Origin: Indolivaga capnocytophagoides DSM 22835 | Lineage (GTDB): Bacteria > Bacteroidota > Bacteroidia > Bacteroidales > Dysgonomonadaceae | Assembly: GCF_000426485.1 (NCBI RefSeq) | Contig: NZ_AUFL01000014.1 | Coordinates: 97,467 to 161,466 of the forward strand | DNA: 64,000 nucleotides | Direction: 5' to 3' | In this document: positions 52,822-61,932 of the stretch, piece by piece | Layout of the letters: each line of letters opens with the position of its first letter | Position numbering within the stretch: the stretch's first letter is position 1 | Notes under the pieces: model-generated | Databases searched by the model: none | What the model was told of the DNA's origin: nothing | Seen by the model: the letters and a program-made list of their open reading frames with translations, nothing else | Translations under genes and position numbers: made by a program

Positions 52822-55512
52822 ATGAAGCTTATCAGTTTATTATTTAGCTTACTGCTAATTGTTGGCTTTAATGTAACTCTTAGTGCACAGCAGAACAGAA
52901 TATCCGGAAATATAACAGACGATAAAGGCGAAGCCTTAGCCGGAGTTAGTGTTGTTGTAAAAGGTTCCCGAATCGGCACTAACAGTGATCAGCAAGGACA
53001 ATTCAGTTTATCAAATGCAAAGAATCAGAATATCCTTGTATTTTCTTTATTGGGGTATATAACGAAAGAAATGGAAGTCGGTGAAAATATGCGGGTAACT
53101 TTGCAAGAAGATACCCGATTACTTAATGAAGTTGTTGTTACTACTCAAAAGAGAAGCCAGAGCAATATTGAAGTTCCGGCTGCCGTAAACGCTTTATCAG
53201 GAGAAAGTCTTACAACCTTGAATGTGCGTCAACTAGACGAACTGTCGGAATATATTCCGGGGATGCAGATGCAACTGCAAAGTCCCAATAATCCCGGCTA
53301 CGTTATTAGAGGTGTAACATCGGACGATGGAGATTCACGTTCTCAACCCCGGGTTTCGGTGTTTCAGGATGGTATATCCATTTCCCGGTCGAGGGGATCT
53401 GCCGTTGAATTATTTGATCTCGAACGTATAGAGGTTGTTAAAGGACCTCAAGGAACACTTTTTGGCCGAGGAGCTGAAATTGGAGCATTACATCTGGTAA
53501 GACATAAACCTGTAAATACTTTAGGCGCAGAAGTTACTCTTGGATACGGATCGCATAAGGATAAGCTGGTTACAGGATTTGTAAATACTCCCATAGTAAA
53601 AGATAAATTATTGAACCGCTTTTCGTTCAATTATAACAATAGAGATGGTTTTATAAAGAATCTTTCAGGAGGTGATCTGAATGGAAAAAATACATGGGCA
53701 ATCAGAAATTCGACACGCTTATTTGGCGGAGAAAAAACTGTTGCAGACCTTATTCTCGATTATCAGCACGATAATTATCCCGGAACATCTTTCAAGAACG
53801 GGCAATATGCTCCAACGGGCGGGAATACAGATCCGAATACAATGGCTGATCTGGAACAAGGCAGAAACTTGTATATAAAAAGAAATGTGGGAGGTGCGGG
53901 TCTGTTGATAGATCACACGATTAATTCTAATTGGAAGTTTTCATCTATATCGGGATTCCGAGCTTTCGATTCCGATGAGTCTTTTGATGCCGATGGTACT
54001 GCTGCTCCTATTCTTTGGGTCTCGGAAAAAGCTAAGGGTACACAATTGAGTCAGGAATTCCGATTCAACTATGATAATAAAGATAATTTTTCGGGTTTTA
54101 TCGGGGCAAGTTATTTTTATGAAAATAATTCTCAGGAAGTACCGATGAGAATCAATGAGCAAAGTCTTTATCCTGCTTATATTTCGCCGATATTGAAGAA
54201 AATGTTGACAGAACAGTTTGCAGCAACTGGTTTTTTATCGGAAGAGCAGGTTGCGGGTATTGCAAATATGCTGTTTCCATCTATTCCTACATTAACGGAT
54301 GGTAAGCCTAATTATGTAACTAATATACCTAATATCAGAACTACACTGGAGCAGGTGTTCAGTGCTCAGATGGGTATGCCTCTTAAGTTGGAGCAAATAT
54401 TTGCAGCTTTGCCTGCCGAAACTCAGAAACAGCTTATCGGAACCATCGATTTATTATCGAACCATCCGATAAATGAGTACCACGAAGAGTCTTCTAAGAA
54501 TACAGGAGTAAATAATGCTGCTGAGTTTTTTGCCGATGGAACATATAAAATTACACCAAAATTGGGACTCACAGGAGGCATCAGGCTGAGTTATGAAAAC
54601 CAGAAAGGCTCATACCAAGCAGCAGCTTCGGCACAACCCAGTATATTTGGCCAACTGATGAATGGTTCTCCTAATTTATTGAATCCTGTTTCTGCTGGAA
54701 AAATCTCAGCATCGAAAGATTATTTTTCATATGTCGGACGTTTGGCTTTGAATTACATGTTTGATCGTAATAATATTTATGCGAGTGTATCACGCGGAAG
54801 ACGTCCCGGGGTAGTTAGTATACTACCTTCAGAAACAACATATCTCCAACCTGAAATTATATGGAGCTACGAGACAGGAATAAAAGGTAATGTATTGCAG
54901 GGGAAACTTAATTATGACTTTACGATGTTTTATTATGATTGGAATCATTTTCAGACAACTTCATTAAAAACAATAGAAGGCAGTCTTACTCCCCAATATC
55001 AAGCCGATGATGCAGGTAAGGCTCATAGCTTCGGAATTGAAACCGGATTGAAATACCGTTTTTTACCTCAGTTAAGTGCATTTGCCAATTATGCGTATAT
55101 TGATGGTAAATTCAATGAAAAGGATGAAGACGGAAACCCCCAGGAATATGCAGGAAATCGTTTTCGTCTGACTCCCAAGCATACATTTTCTGTAGGTATC
55201 GATGCCAATATACCGATGAAAGGAGGAAAAACTATATTCTTTCGTCCGGCATATTCTTATAAATCCAAAGTATATTTCGAAGATGATAATACCGAGTTGC
55301 TAAGCCAGAAAGGTTATGGACTGTTTAATTATACAGCCGGAATAGGATTTAAAATGAATAAAATGTATTGTGAAGTCAGTACTTATGGTAAAAATGCTTT
55401 TGATAAGAAATATATTATTGATGCCGGAAACAGTGGTAATACAATAGGTATGCCCACATTTGTAGGTGGTAGTCCCAGTCAGTACGGAGTACAGATTAAA
55501 GTAGGATTTTAA
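52822..55512 (+). CDS. TonB-dependent receptor without STN domain
   Basis: 896-residue outer-membrane transporter. Signal peptide about 1-23, carboxypeptidase-like domain about 26-100, TonB-box region LNEVVVTTQKRSQSNIEVPAAVNAL, plug with YIPGMQMQLQSPNNPGYVIRGVTSDDGDSRSQPRVSVFQDGISI and LERIEVVKGPQGTLFGRGAE, barrel ending GVQIKVGF. Follows the ECF gene after 128 bases and precedes a glycerophosphodiester phosphodiesterase by 14 bases, suggesting import linked to phosphodiester scavenging (inference). Confidence 0.93.
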   Translation: MKLISLLFSLLLIVGFNVTLSAQQNRISGNITDDKGEALAGVSVVVKGSRIGTNSDQQGQFSLSNAKNQNILVFSLLGYITKEMEVGENMRVTLQEDTRLLNEVVVTTQKRSQSNIEVPAAVNALSGESLTTLNVRQLDELSEYIPGMQMQLQSPNNPGYVIRGVTSDDGDSRSQPRVSVFQDGISISRSRGSAVELFDLERIEVVKGPQGTLFGRGAEIGALHLVRHKPVNTLGAEVTLGYGSHKDKLVTGFVNTPIVKDKLLNRFSFNYNNRDGFIKNLSGGDLNGKNTWAIRNSTRLFGGEKTVADLILDYQHDNYPGTSFKNGQYAPTGGNTDPNTMADLEQGRNLYIKRNVGGAGLLIDHTINSNWKFSSISGFRAFDSDESFDADGTAAPILWVSEKAKGTQLSQEFRFNYDNKDNFSGFIGASYFYENNSQEVPMRINEQSLYPAYISPILKKMLTEQFAATGFLSEEQVAGIANMLFPSIPTLTDGKPNYVTNIPNIRTTLEQVFSAQMGMPLKLEQIFAALPAETQKQLIGTIDLLSNHPINEYHEESSKNTGVNNAAEFFADGTYKITPKLGLTGGIRLSYENQKGSYQAAASAQPSIFGQLMNGSPNLLNPVSAGKISASKDYFSYVGRLALNYMFDRNNIYASVSRGRRPGVVSILPSETTYLQPEIIWSYETGIKGNVLQGKLNYDFTMFYYDWNHFQTTSLKTIEGSLTPQYQADDAGKAHSFGIETGLKYRFLPQLSAFANYAYIDGKFNEKDEDGNPQEYAGNRFRLTPKHTFSVGIDANIPMKGGKTIFFRPAYSYKSKVYFEDDNTELLSQKGYGLFNYTAGIGFKMNKMYCEVSTYGKNAFDKKYIIDAGNSGNTIGMPTFVGGSPSQYGVQIKVGF

Positions 55513-55526
55513 AAGACAATACAACA

Positions 55527-56693
55527 ATGAAAAAAATATTATTATTTATCGTATTAGCTCTCTCGTGTTCGGGAATCAAAGCTCAAGTTAAAACCAATCT
55601 GCAAGATTATGCCGGACGTTATATTTTTCCTGAAGGCAGCCTCACGGAATCGGCAATTATCTCAATCGTAAACGATACAGTTTTGAACATTTCGGCCTCT
55701 ATCGGCGAATGTAATCTGAGATACTCGAAACAAGATGCTTTTGACTTGCCTCAATATGGTGGTGATATTGTATTTTACCGTAATTCAGCAAATGATGTTC
55801 AGGGTTTTAAAATCTCAATACCTATGGCAGGGATAGAAAATCTAGAAGCATATAAAGAAGCAAAAGTTGTTTTTGAAACTCATGGACACAGAGGTAATAG
55901 GGGAGGACAACCCGAAAATACGATTGCAGCTATGATAAGTGCCATGGATATTGGAGTGACAACTCTAGAAATGGATTTACAGGTTTCTAAGGATAAAAAG
56001 ATAGTCGTTTCTCACGATCCATATTTTAATGAAAAGATAACTACAACACCGGAGGGTAAATTCTTATCGGTTGATGATGCACACAGTAGGCTGTTATATA
56101 CAATGAACTATGACAGTATCAAAAAATATGATGTGGGCTTAAAGTTCAATCCTGACTTTCCTGATCAAAAAAAGATAGCAGCTAATAAACCTTTATTATC
56201 AGATCTGCTGCAAGCCACCGAGACTCATTCAAAAGCGATTAAACGCCCAGTTCTTTATAATATTGAGATAAAGTCCGATCCGGCAGGTGATGGTATAAAA
56301 CATCCGTCAGTAGAGGAATTTACAGATCTGGCGATGTCTGTAATTACTAAAGCAGGAATTAGCTCGCGGACAATTATTCAGTCATTCGATAACAGAGCTT
56401 TGCAGGTAATGCATCAAAAATATCCGGATGTAAAGTTGTCTTTATTAATTGAGGAAGATGATAAAAGGTCTGTTGAGCAAATGATAAGGGATTTAGGTTT
56501 TGTGCCGGAAGTGATAAGCCCTGCATTTGAACTTGTAACTCAGAATATGATACGATACTGTCATTCAAATAATATACAGGTGATTCCCTGGACTGTAAAT
56601 AATGAAGATGATATCACACGACTTAAAGATATGGGTGTTGATGGTATTATTTCTGATTATCCTGATCGTTTAGTCAAAAGAGCTAGATCTTAA
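55527..56693 (+). CDS. Glycerophosphodiester phosphodiesterase-family protein, secreted
   Basis: 388 residues. Signal peptide about 1-20 (FIVLALSCSGIKAQ). Residues about 22-105 form an extra N-terminal domain that begins LQDYAGRYIFPEGSLTESAIIS, not recognised, perhaps a small beta-barrel. The GDPD TIM barrel then has ETHGHRGNRGGQPENT (His121 region), LEMDLQVSKDKKIVVSHDP, LYNIEIKSDP, IIQSFDNRALQVMHQKYPDVKLSLL and PWTVNNEDDITRLKDMGVDGIISDYPDR. All metal and catalytic motifs are present. It hydrolyses glycerophosphodiesters to glycerol-3-phosphate and alcohol. Linked to the preceding TonB receptor (14-base gap). Confidence 0.9.
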   Translation: MKKILLFIVLALSCSGIKAQVKTNLQDYAGRYIFPEGSLTESAIISIVNDTVLNISASIGECNLRYSKQDAFDLPQYGGDIVFYRNSANDVQGFKISIPMAGIENLEAYKEAKVVFETHGHRGNRGGQPENTIAAMISAMDIGVTTLEMDLQVSKDKKIVVSHDPYFNEKITTTPEGKFLSVDDAHSRLLYTMNYDSIKKYDVGLKFNPDFPDQKKIAANKPLLSDLLQATETHSKAIKRPVLYNIEIKSDPAGDGIKHPSVEEFTDLAMSVITKAGISSRTIIQSFDNRALQVMHQKYPDVKLSLLIEEDDKRSVEQMIRDLGFVPEVISPAFELVTQNMIRYCHSNNIQVIPWTVNNEDDITRLKDMGVDGIISDYPDRLVKRARS

Positions 56694-56996
56694 ATTTAAT
56701 GTATGGGGTAGGTTATTGGGCTATTTGTAAAATATGTTCGAATTTCTTGCTTCAAAGTATAGGGGGCAGTCTTTCTCTCATCTCTATTGCTGTTTTTATA
56801 AAGCTTTTATGTTATTCATGATCCATAATCTTTTCTTTTGATCAGATGGATAATACTATCTCTCCCCTGCCTCTTATGTCTATGGATTGGCAGAAACATA
56901 TCTTTCAACGAATTCATAATAAAACAAGCTATTTTAATCAATCGTTTGAAAAATAAATCTTTACTTCGTATACAAATACTCTTAAATACGAAAAAG
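56694..56996. other. Intergenic region before DUF1304 gene
   Basis: 303 bases after the GDPD gene. A TTG-started in-frame extension of the next gene (from 56838) and two other short frames (39 codons from 56700, 36 codons from 56846) exist but show no family resemblance. No RNA or terminator recognised. Confidence 0.4.
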
Positions 56997-57359
56997 GTGG
57001 AAATATTATCTAAAATATTAATAGGACTTGTAGCTCTTGAGCATATCTATATCCTTTGGATCGAGATGTTTGCATGGACAACAAAAGGGCGTACGACATT
57101 CAAAAGCATACCGGATGAATTATTCGGGAAAACCAAAGGTCTGGCAGCTAATCAAGGGTTGTACAATGGGTTTCTTGCTGCCGGGCTTATCTGGTCACTG
57201 CTGATAGAGAATCCCTATTGGAGTCAGAATATAGGATTGTTCTTTCTTTTCTGCGTCGCTATTGCAGGAATCTATGGAGCGATTACTGCTCAAAAATCAA
57301 TATTTTTCAAACAAGCTTTGCCGGCTCTGATTGCAATTGCAGTCTTATTATTGAAATGA
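56997..57359 (+). CDS. DUF1304 membrane protein
   Basis: Small integral membrane protein with four predicted helices. DUF1304 features: EILSKILIGLVALEHIYILWIEMFAWTT, ANQGLYNGFLAAGLIWSLL and IAGIYGAITAQKS. The family is about 115-125 residues and normally begins just before the SKILIGLVALEH motif, so a GTG start at 56997 (120 residues, preceded by GAAAAAG) is chosen. The longer reading from a TTG at 56838 gives 173 residues with an unconserved basic tail. It lies 9 bases before a Crp/Fnr gene. Function unknown. Confidence 0.75.
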   Translation: MEILSKILIGLVALEHIYILWIEMFAWTTKGRTTFKSIPDELFGKTKGLAANQGLYNGFLAAGLIWSLLIENPYWSQNIGLFFLFCVAIAGIYGAITAQKSIFFKQALPALIAIAVLLLK

Positions 57360-57368
57360 TGAAAGTCC

Positions 57369-57944
57369 ATGCATGAACAACTGATAAAAGATATTTCAAT
57401 TAAGTATAAAATACAAACACAGGATATTGAATTGTGTAAAAAGCTATTTCAACCTATTTTGATGCCTAAGAACAGAATTCTGGAAGAAGAAGGGAAAATT
57501 CCTCAACATCTATATTATATCGTATCTGGATTTATGCGCCTGTTTTATTATAATGACAACGGGGATGAGGTCACCATACATATTAACTGTCCTCATGGCT
57601 TTTTTACTTCATTTTCAGAATTTACAAACCAAATAAAAGCGTTGGTAAACGTTGAAACAATTACCGAATGTCAGTTACTTCGCATCACTAAACAGGATTA
57701 TGATACTCTAATGAGAGAAAGCTCTATCTGGAAAGATTACGGAATGTATGTATTGTTAGATTCTATGTCTTATAATGAAGCGCGCTCTAAAGACTTGGCT
57801 ACTTTAACAGCAGAGCAACGTTATCTTAAACTGATGAACTCTCACCCTGATATTCTTCAAAATGTACCATTACAATACATTGCGTCCTTTCTTGGTATAA
57901 AACCTGAAAGTCTCAGTCGCATAAGACGAAGTCTGATTAACTAA
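57369..57944 (+). CDS. Crp/Fnr-family transcriptional regulator
   Basis: 191-residue regulator with a cyclic-nucleotide-binding-like domain (about 20-120: LEEEGKIPQHLYYIVSGFMRLFYYNDNGDEVTIHINCPHGFF) and a C-terminal helix-turn-helix (about 155-190: LQYIASFLGIKPESLSRIRRSL). No Fnr-type cysteine cluster is seen, so an organic or nucleotide ligand is more likely. Starts 9 bases after the DUF1304 gene. Bacteroidetes have many such orphan regulators; ligand unknown. Confidence 0.92.
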   Translation: MHEQLIKDISIKYKIQTQDIELCKKLFQPILMPKNRILEEEGKIPQHLYYIVSGFMRLFYYNDNGDEVTIHINCPHGFFTSFSEFTNQIKALVNVETITECQLLRITKQDYDTLMRESSIWKDYGMYVLLDSMSYNEARSKDLATLTAEQRYLKLMNSHPDILQNVPLQYIASFLGIKPESLSRIRRSLIN

Positions 57945-58007
57945 CAAAAGTCAAGTGTAATTGATTTTTCTATTCTGAATTTTGTGCCATAATTATTAAA
58001 TATAAAA

Positions 58008-59030
58008 ATGATGACACAGAAGAATTTTGTTTTAGTCACAGGAGCAAACGGACATTTGGGTAACAACTTAGTGCGATTATTAATATCTAAAGGTTATCAG
58101 GTAAGGGCATCTGTACGTAATATAAAGAATAGAAAGCCATTTGAGGGTCTTGATTGTGAAGTAGTACAAGCGGACATAACCGATAAATCTTCAATGATTC
58201 AGGCTTTACGGGGTGTAGATACATTTTATGCTGTAGGTGCAGTTTTTAAACTATGGGCAAAAAATCCTCAAAAGGAAATCTATGATGTGAATATGGAAGG
58301 CTGCAAGGTTATGATAGAAGCAGCCGCAGAAGCAGGAGTTAAACGGATTGTTTATGTCAGTTCGATTGCCGCATTAGATTACACAAAAGGAATTCCTATC
58401 AGTGAAGGATCAGGTTATAATCCTGATCGCAGGGATATGTATTATAACTCCAAAAATGATGGCGAAAAGCTAGCGTTTGAACTGGCTAAGAAACATAATA
58501 TAGAATTGGTTGCCGTATTGCCTTCTGCTATGATAGGTGGCGTTATTACAGATCGTTTGAGTAATTCGAATGAGATATTAAAAGCGATCTTGAATAATAA
58601 ATTGCCTATTGAAACCAAAATAACCTTGAATTGGATAGATGTGAATGATGTAGCTGAAGGTTGTATTTTAGCAGCAACCAAAGGGCAATCGGGAGAGCGG
58701 TATATTCTGGCGAACGAAAAATGTATGACTATCACAGAGTCCATCAAACTGGCAAACGAATTATTCCCCGAACTAAGACTGAAAAAGCCTCTTCCCGTAC
58801 CTAAATTTGTGTTGTTTGCGTTCGGAGCTTTATTAAGTTTGGCTGCTAAAATATCCGGTAAAGCTCCTGCAATGACGACTAAAGAGGTTAATATGTTTTA
58901 CGGTCTAGTACAAGATTTTGATATTTCTAAGGCTAGAAGGGAACTTGGCTTTAATCCAAAACCATCCGGGCAGGCATTAAAATCGGCTTTATCGTATATG
59001 TGGGAAGAAAGAGAACAGCTGTTGAAATAA
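58008..59030 (+). CDS. NAD(P)-dependent epimerase/dihydroflavonol-reductase-like extended SDR
   Basis: 340-residue extended short-chain dehydrogenase. N-terminal Rossmann motif VTGANGHLGNNLVRLLISKGYQV, acidic-residue switch VVQADITD, catalytic Ser in RIVYVSSIAALDY and YxxxK in MYYNSKNDGEK, then AVLPSAMIGG. This pattern matches the dihydroflavonol 4-reductase/NAD-dependent epimerase group acting on carbonyl or sugar substrates. Substrate unknown. Transcribed with the neighbouring plus-strand genes but separated by gaps of more than 60 bases. Confidence 0.88.
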   Translation: MMTQKNFVLVTGANGHLGNNLVRLLISKGYQVRASVRNIKNRKPFEGLDCEVVQADITDKSSMIQALRGVDTFYAVGAVFKLWAKNPQKEIYDVNMEGCKVMIEAAAEAGVKRIVYVSSIAALDYTKGIPISEGSGYNPDRRDMYYNSKNDGEKLAFELAKKHNIELVAVLPSAMIGGVITDRLSNSNEILKAILNNKLPIETKITLNWIDVNDVAEGCILAATKGQSGERYILANEKCMTITESIKLANELFPELRLKKPLPVPKFVLFAFGALLSLAAKISGKAPAMTTKEVNMFYGLVQDFDISKARRELGFNPKPSGQALKSALSYMWEEREQLLK

Positions 59031-59201
59031 TCATTTAATAAAAGTTGTCAACGCCTAATCTAAAATCGGTTGAGATTGTTTTATATGATAAAAAGCAAAT
59101 GATTATCTATCATTTTTTCTGTATTCGAGTTTATAGAACGAGCTGTTGAGGTATCAATCGGTGATAGCCGGTACTAATCATAATAACTAATATTTATCTA
59201 T

Positions 59202-59666
59202 ATGAGAAAATTTTTAAACATATTACTTCCTGTAATTATCTGTTTTTTAGTTGGATTTACAGCCAGTTATTTTCAATCGGAATCTATACAAACATGGTAT
59301 CCGACATTGAATAAACCGGAAATAACCCCGCCCAATATAGCTTTTCCAATTGCATGGAGTATAATATACCTATGTATGGGTATTTCTATTGGATTGATAT
59401 TGAATTCAAAAGATCGCAATAAGAATTTTTTCATTTCATTATTTGCAGTTCAGTTGTTCCTTAATTTTACATGGAGTATTTCATTCTTCTATCTGCAAAA
59501 CCCTCTTTTGGGTTTTATCAATATTATTTTGTTGGATTTGTTTGTTTTATACTATGCTCTCAAATGTTATCCGGCGCAAAAAGTGAGTGGAATCTTGTTT
59601 GTTCCTTATATACTTTGGTTGTCTTTAGCAACATATCTAAATGCTTATATCCTGATATACAATTAA
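59202..59666 (+). CDS. TspO/MBR-family membrane protein
   Basis: 154 residues, five membrane helices. Conserved parts: TWYPTLNKPEITPPNIAFPIAWSIIYLCMGISIGL, LFLNFTWSISFFYLQNPLLGF, LKCYPAQKVSGILFVPYILWLSLATYLNAYI, matching the Trp-rich TspO fold (WxPxWxxxY-like). TspO proteins bind or degrade porphyrins and affect stress responses in bacteria. Length is typical. Single gene. Confidence 0.93.
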   Translation: MRKFLNILLPVIICFLVGFTASYFQSESIQTWYPTLNKPEITPPNIAFPIAWSIIYLCMGISIGLILNSKDRNKNFFISLFAVQLFLNFTWSISFFYLQNPLLGFINIILLDLFVLYYALKCYPAQKVSGILFVPYILWLSLATYLNAYILIYN

Positions 59667-59750
59667 AATCTATTGAAAAGAGATTAATGAATTATTTGAT
59701 TTTTACCATAAGCTGATTGAATCATACAGTATCGATGGGCTATATACTAA

Positions 59751-59758
59751 TATCTTTG
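59751..59758 (+). promoter_or_regulatory. Candidate -7 box before SDR gene
   Basis: TATCTTTG fits TAnnTTTG and lies 24 bases before the ATG at 59783, giving a short leader. No good -33 box is visible at the right distance. Confidence 0.4.
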
Positions 59759-59782
59759 TGTTGTAATTAAAACTATTGAATT

Positions 59783-60547
59783 ATGTCACAACAATCAAAA
59801 ATCGCATTAGTAACAGGCGGTAGCCGTGGACTAGGAAAAAATATGGCTATAAACATAGCCCGCAAAGGATTGGACGTAGTCCTTACCTATAACAGTAAAA
59901 AAGAAAGAGCTTTGGAAACAATAGCAGAGATAGAGCAAATCGGACAAAAAGCTATTGCTCTTGAACTCAATACTGCAGATGTAAAAAGCTTCGATTCTTT
60001 TTTCGAATTACTCAAAAAGGAACTGTCAGCCAAATTTGGTACTCAGAAAATAAACTATCTGGTAAATAATGCAGGTATCGGAATTAATACTCCTTTTGCA
60101 GAAACAACGGAAGAGGATTTCGACATTCTTTTCAACATCCATTTCAAGGGTGTTTACTTCTTTACTCAAAAAGCATTGAGCATACTCGAAGACGGAGGTG
60201 GCATCATTAATATCTCAACAGGACTGGCTCGTTTCTCTCGCCCGGGATATTCCGCTTATGCTTCAATGAAGGGAGCTATTGAGGTATTAACAAGGTATCA
60301 GGCAAAAGAACTTGGAGTCAGAGGTATTCGCTCTAATTCTGTTGCTCCTGGTGCTATTGCGACCGATTTTGGAGGAGGCATTGTCAGGGATAACGAGGAT
60401 GTTAATAAAATCACCGCTGGTACAATTCCATTAGGAAGAGTCGGATTACCGGAGGATATTGGTGGAGTCGTTGCATTTTTATGTACAGATGATGCACGGT
60501 GGGTGAATGCTCAACGGATCGAAGTTTCCGGAGGTCAAAATATTTGA
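59783..60547 (+). CDS. SDR family oxidoreductase
   Basis: 254-residue classical short-chain dehydrogenase/reductase. Cofactor motif LVTGGSRGLGKNMAINIARKG, NNAG in YLVNNAGIGINTPF, catalytic Ser in IINISTGLARFSRPGYSAYASMKGAIE with YxxxK, and SVAPGAIATDF. Likely NADP-dependent because of the basic residues after the first beta strand (TYNSKKERALE). Substrate unknown. An AraC regulator gene follows after 31 bases and may respond to its substrate. Confidence 0.93.
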   Translation: MSQQSKIALVTGGSRGLGKNMAINIARKGLDVVLTYNSKKERALETIAEIEQIGQKAIALELNTADVKSFDSFFELLKKELSAKFGTQKINYLVNNAGIGINTPFAETTEEDFDILFNIHFKGVYFFTQKALSILEDGGGIINISTGLARFSRPGYSAYASMKGAIEVLTRYQAKELGVRGIRSNSVAPGAIATDFGGGIVRDNEDVNKITAGTIPLGRVGLPEDIGGVVAFLCTDDARWVNAQRIEVSGGQNI

Positions 60548-60578
60548 AAAGGTAAAGAATATTTAAGTTCGTATTATA

Positions 60579-61487
60579 ATGGAAAAGGCGTTGTCATTAG
60601 CGGATTTTTATCGCATTAAATTAGGAATCTTACCGAGTGAAATTATCGGGAAGATAGGTCAGTTCAATGTCTTTTCTTTGGATGATTATGTACATCCGGA
60701 TCACACAATCCCATATAGTCGTAAGGATTACTATAAGATAAGCCTGATATCCGGTAGTAATACAGTTCATTATGCCGATAAAACGCTGGTTGTAGAAAAT
60801 AACATGCTTCTGTTTGCAAATCCACAGGTTCCCTATAACTGGGAACCTGTGAGTTTTGACAAGACAGGTGCATTTTGTGTTTTTACTGAAGACTTTTTCA
60901 AAGGATATGGCGATTTTAAAGCCTATCCGTTGTTTCAGCCTCATGGAATACCTATATTGGATCTGAATGATGAAGAGTTCAGTCAGGTATGGATAATTTA
61001 TGATAAAATGTTTGCGGAGATTGCTTCCGATTATATGTATAAATACGATGTCCTTCGCAATCTGGTTATAGAACTTATTCACACCGCTTTGAAGATGCGT
61101 CCTGCTATAATACAGCCTGTAGAACATAAAGAATCTTATGCTTCTGACAGAATCTCAGCTTTATTCCTCGAACTTCTGGAGAGACAGTTTCCGATAGAAT
61201 CCACAATACAAAGTATCCGCCTCCATTCTCCAAGTGATTATGCACAGCAGTTAAATATCCATGTCAATCACCTGAATAAGGTACTGAAAGAAGCCACAGG
61301 AAAAACTACAAAGCGATTGATCTCAGAGAGGATTGCCTTGGAAGCAAGAGCCTTGCTGAAGCATACCAACTGGACGATCAATGAGATCGCTTTCTGTTTA
61401 GGATTCGAGGATCCTTCACATTTTATTAAGTTCTTCAAGAAGAGTGAGCAGGCTACTCCCAATGTATTTAGAAAAAATGAAGTATGA
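60579..61487 (+). CDS. AraC-family transcriptional regulator
   Basis: 302 residues: an N-terminal cupin-like ligand domain (about 1-165: YYKISLISGSNTVHYADKTLVVENNMLLFANPQVPYNWEP) and a C-terminal AraC helix-turn-helix (about 195-300: YAQQLNIHVNHLNKVLKEATGKTTKRLISERIALEARALL, WTINEIAFCLGFEDPSHFIKFFKKSEQATPNVF). Closely follows the SDR gene, so they probably form a unit. Ligand unknown. Confidence 0.92.
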   Translation: MEKALSLADFYRIKLGILPSEIIGKIGQFNVFSLDDYVHPDHTIPYSRKDYYKISLISGSNTVHYADKTLVVENNMLLFANPQVPYNWEPVSFDKTGAFCVFTEDFFKGYGDFKAYPLFQPHGIPILDLNDEEFSQVWIIYDKMFAEIASDYMYKYDVLRNLVIELIHTALKMRPAIIQPVEHKESYASDRISALFLELLERQFPIESTIQSIRLHSPSDYAQQLNIHVNHLNKVLKEATGKTTKRLISERIALEARALLKHTNWTINEIAFCLGFEDPSHFIKFFKKSEQATPNVFRKNEV

Positions 61488-61649
61488 GTTATAGTCTCTT
61501 TTTCTGAGAGATCGAATTTATTGATGCCTGGTTTTTGATAGGGGAGTATCCGGAATGATCTTTCCTGTGAGATTGCCTTTAACTGACAGTCTTGTTCACT
61601 TATTTTTCACTCAACTACTGTCTTTCTCTGACTTTTATTGACTTTGGTG

Positions 61650-61688
61650 AAAAAGAAAAAAGTCTGTTAATCTACTGATTAACAGACT
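61650..61688 (-). terminator. Terminator of tRNA-Val
   Basis: A perfect 12-base stem AGTCTGTTAATC (61661-61672) / GATTAACAGACT (61677-61688) around a 4-base loop. On the minus strand it runs into TTTTTTCTTTTT. It is 50 bases after the tRNA 3' end. Confidence 0.88.
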
Positions 61689-61737
61689 CTATGTCTTTGC
61701 TTGGCTTTTGTTGTCTTTCGACCTTTTTGCCATTTCG

Positions 61738-61812
61738 TGGGCGTTGACGGATTCGAACCGCCGACCCTCTGCTTGTAAGGCAGATGCTCTGAACCAGCTG
61801 AGCTAAACGCCC
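61738..61812 (-). tRNA. tRNA-Val (anticodon TAC)
   Basis: 75 nucleotides fold into a full cloverleaf on the minus strand: acceptor GGGCGTT/AACGCCC, D-arm AGCTCAGCTGGTTCAGAGC, anticodon stem CTGCC/GGCAG... with loop CTTACAA (anticodon TAC), T-arm GGCGGTTCGAATCCGTC, discriminator A. The CCA end is not encoded. The valine assignment follows from the anticodon and the TTCGAATCC T-loop is canonical. Confidence 0.95.
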
Positions 61813-61932
61813 GATCTTTTTTGATCTCTTTTAGAGTAGCATTTCCTCTCAAATGCGATGCAAAGATATGTCTTTTTTTTCTCTCTCCAAATATTATTGT
61901 AATTTTTTTTCAAAAAAAATACTTGAAACCCG

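Larger units (their letters stand above)
61488..61932. other. Region holding tRNA-Val and its terminator
   Basis: 445 bases between the AraC gene and dnaX, both ends oriented toward it. It contains the minus-strand tRNA-Val, a strong terminator behind it (61650-61688), and about 120 bases of T-rich sequence upstream of the tRNA. No protein frame is convincing. Confidence 0.7.

Noticed and set aside
56700..56957. Short frames of 39 and 36 codons before DUF1304
   Set aside because: No ribosome-site context or similarity; likely chance frames in AT-rich DNA.
60630..61127. 165-codon minus frame within the AraC gene
   Set aside because: Antisense to an intact AraC regulator, no recognisable features.
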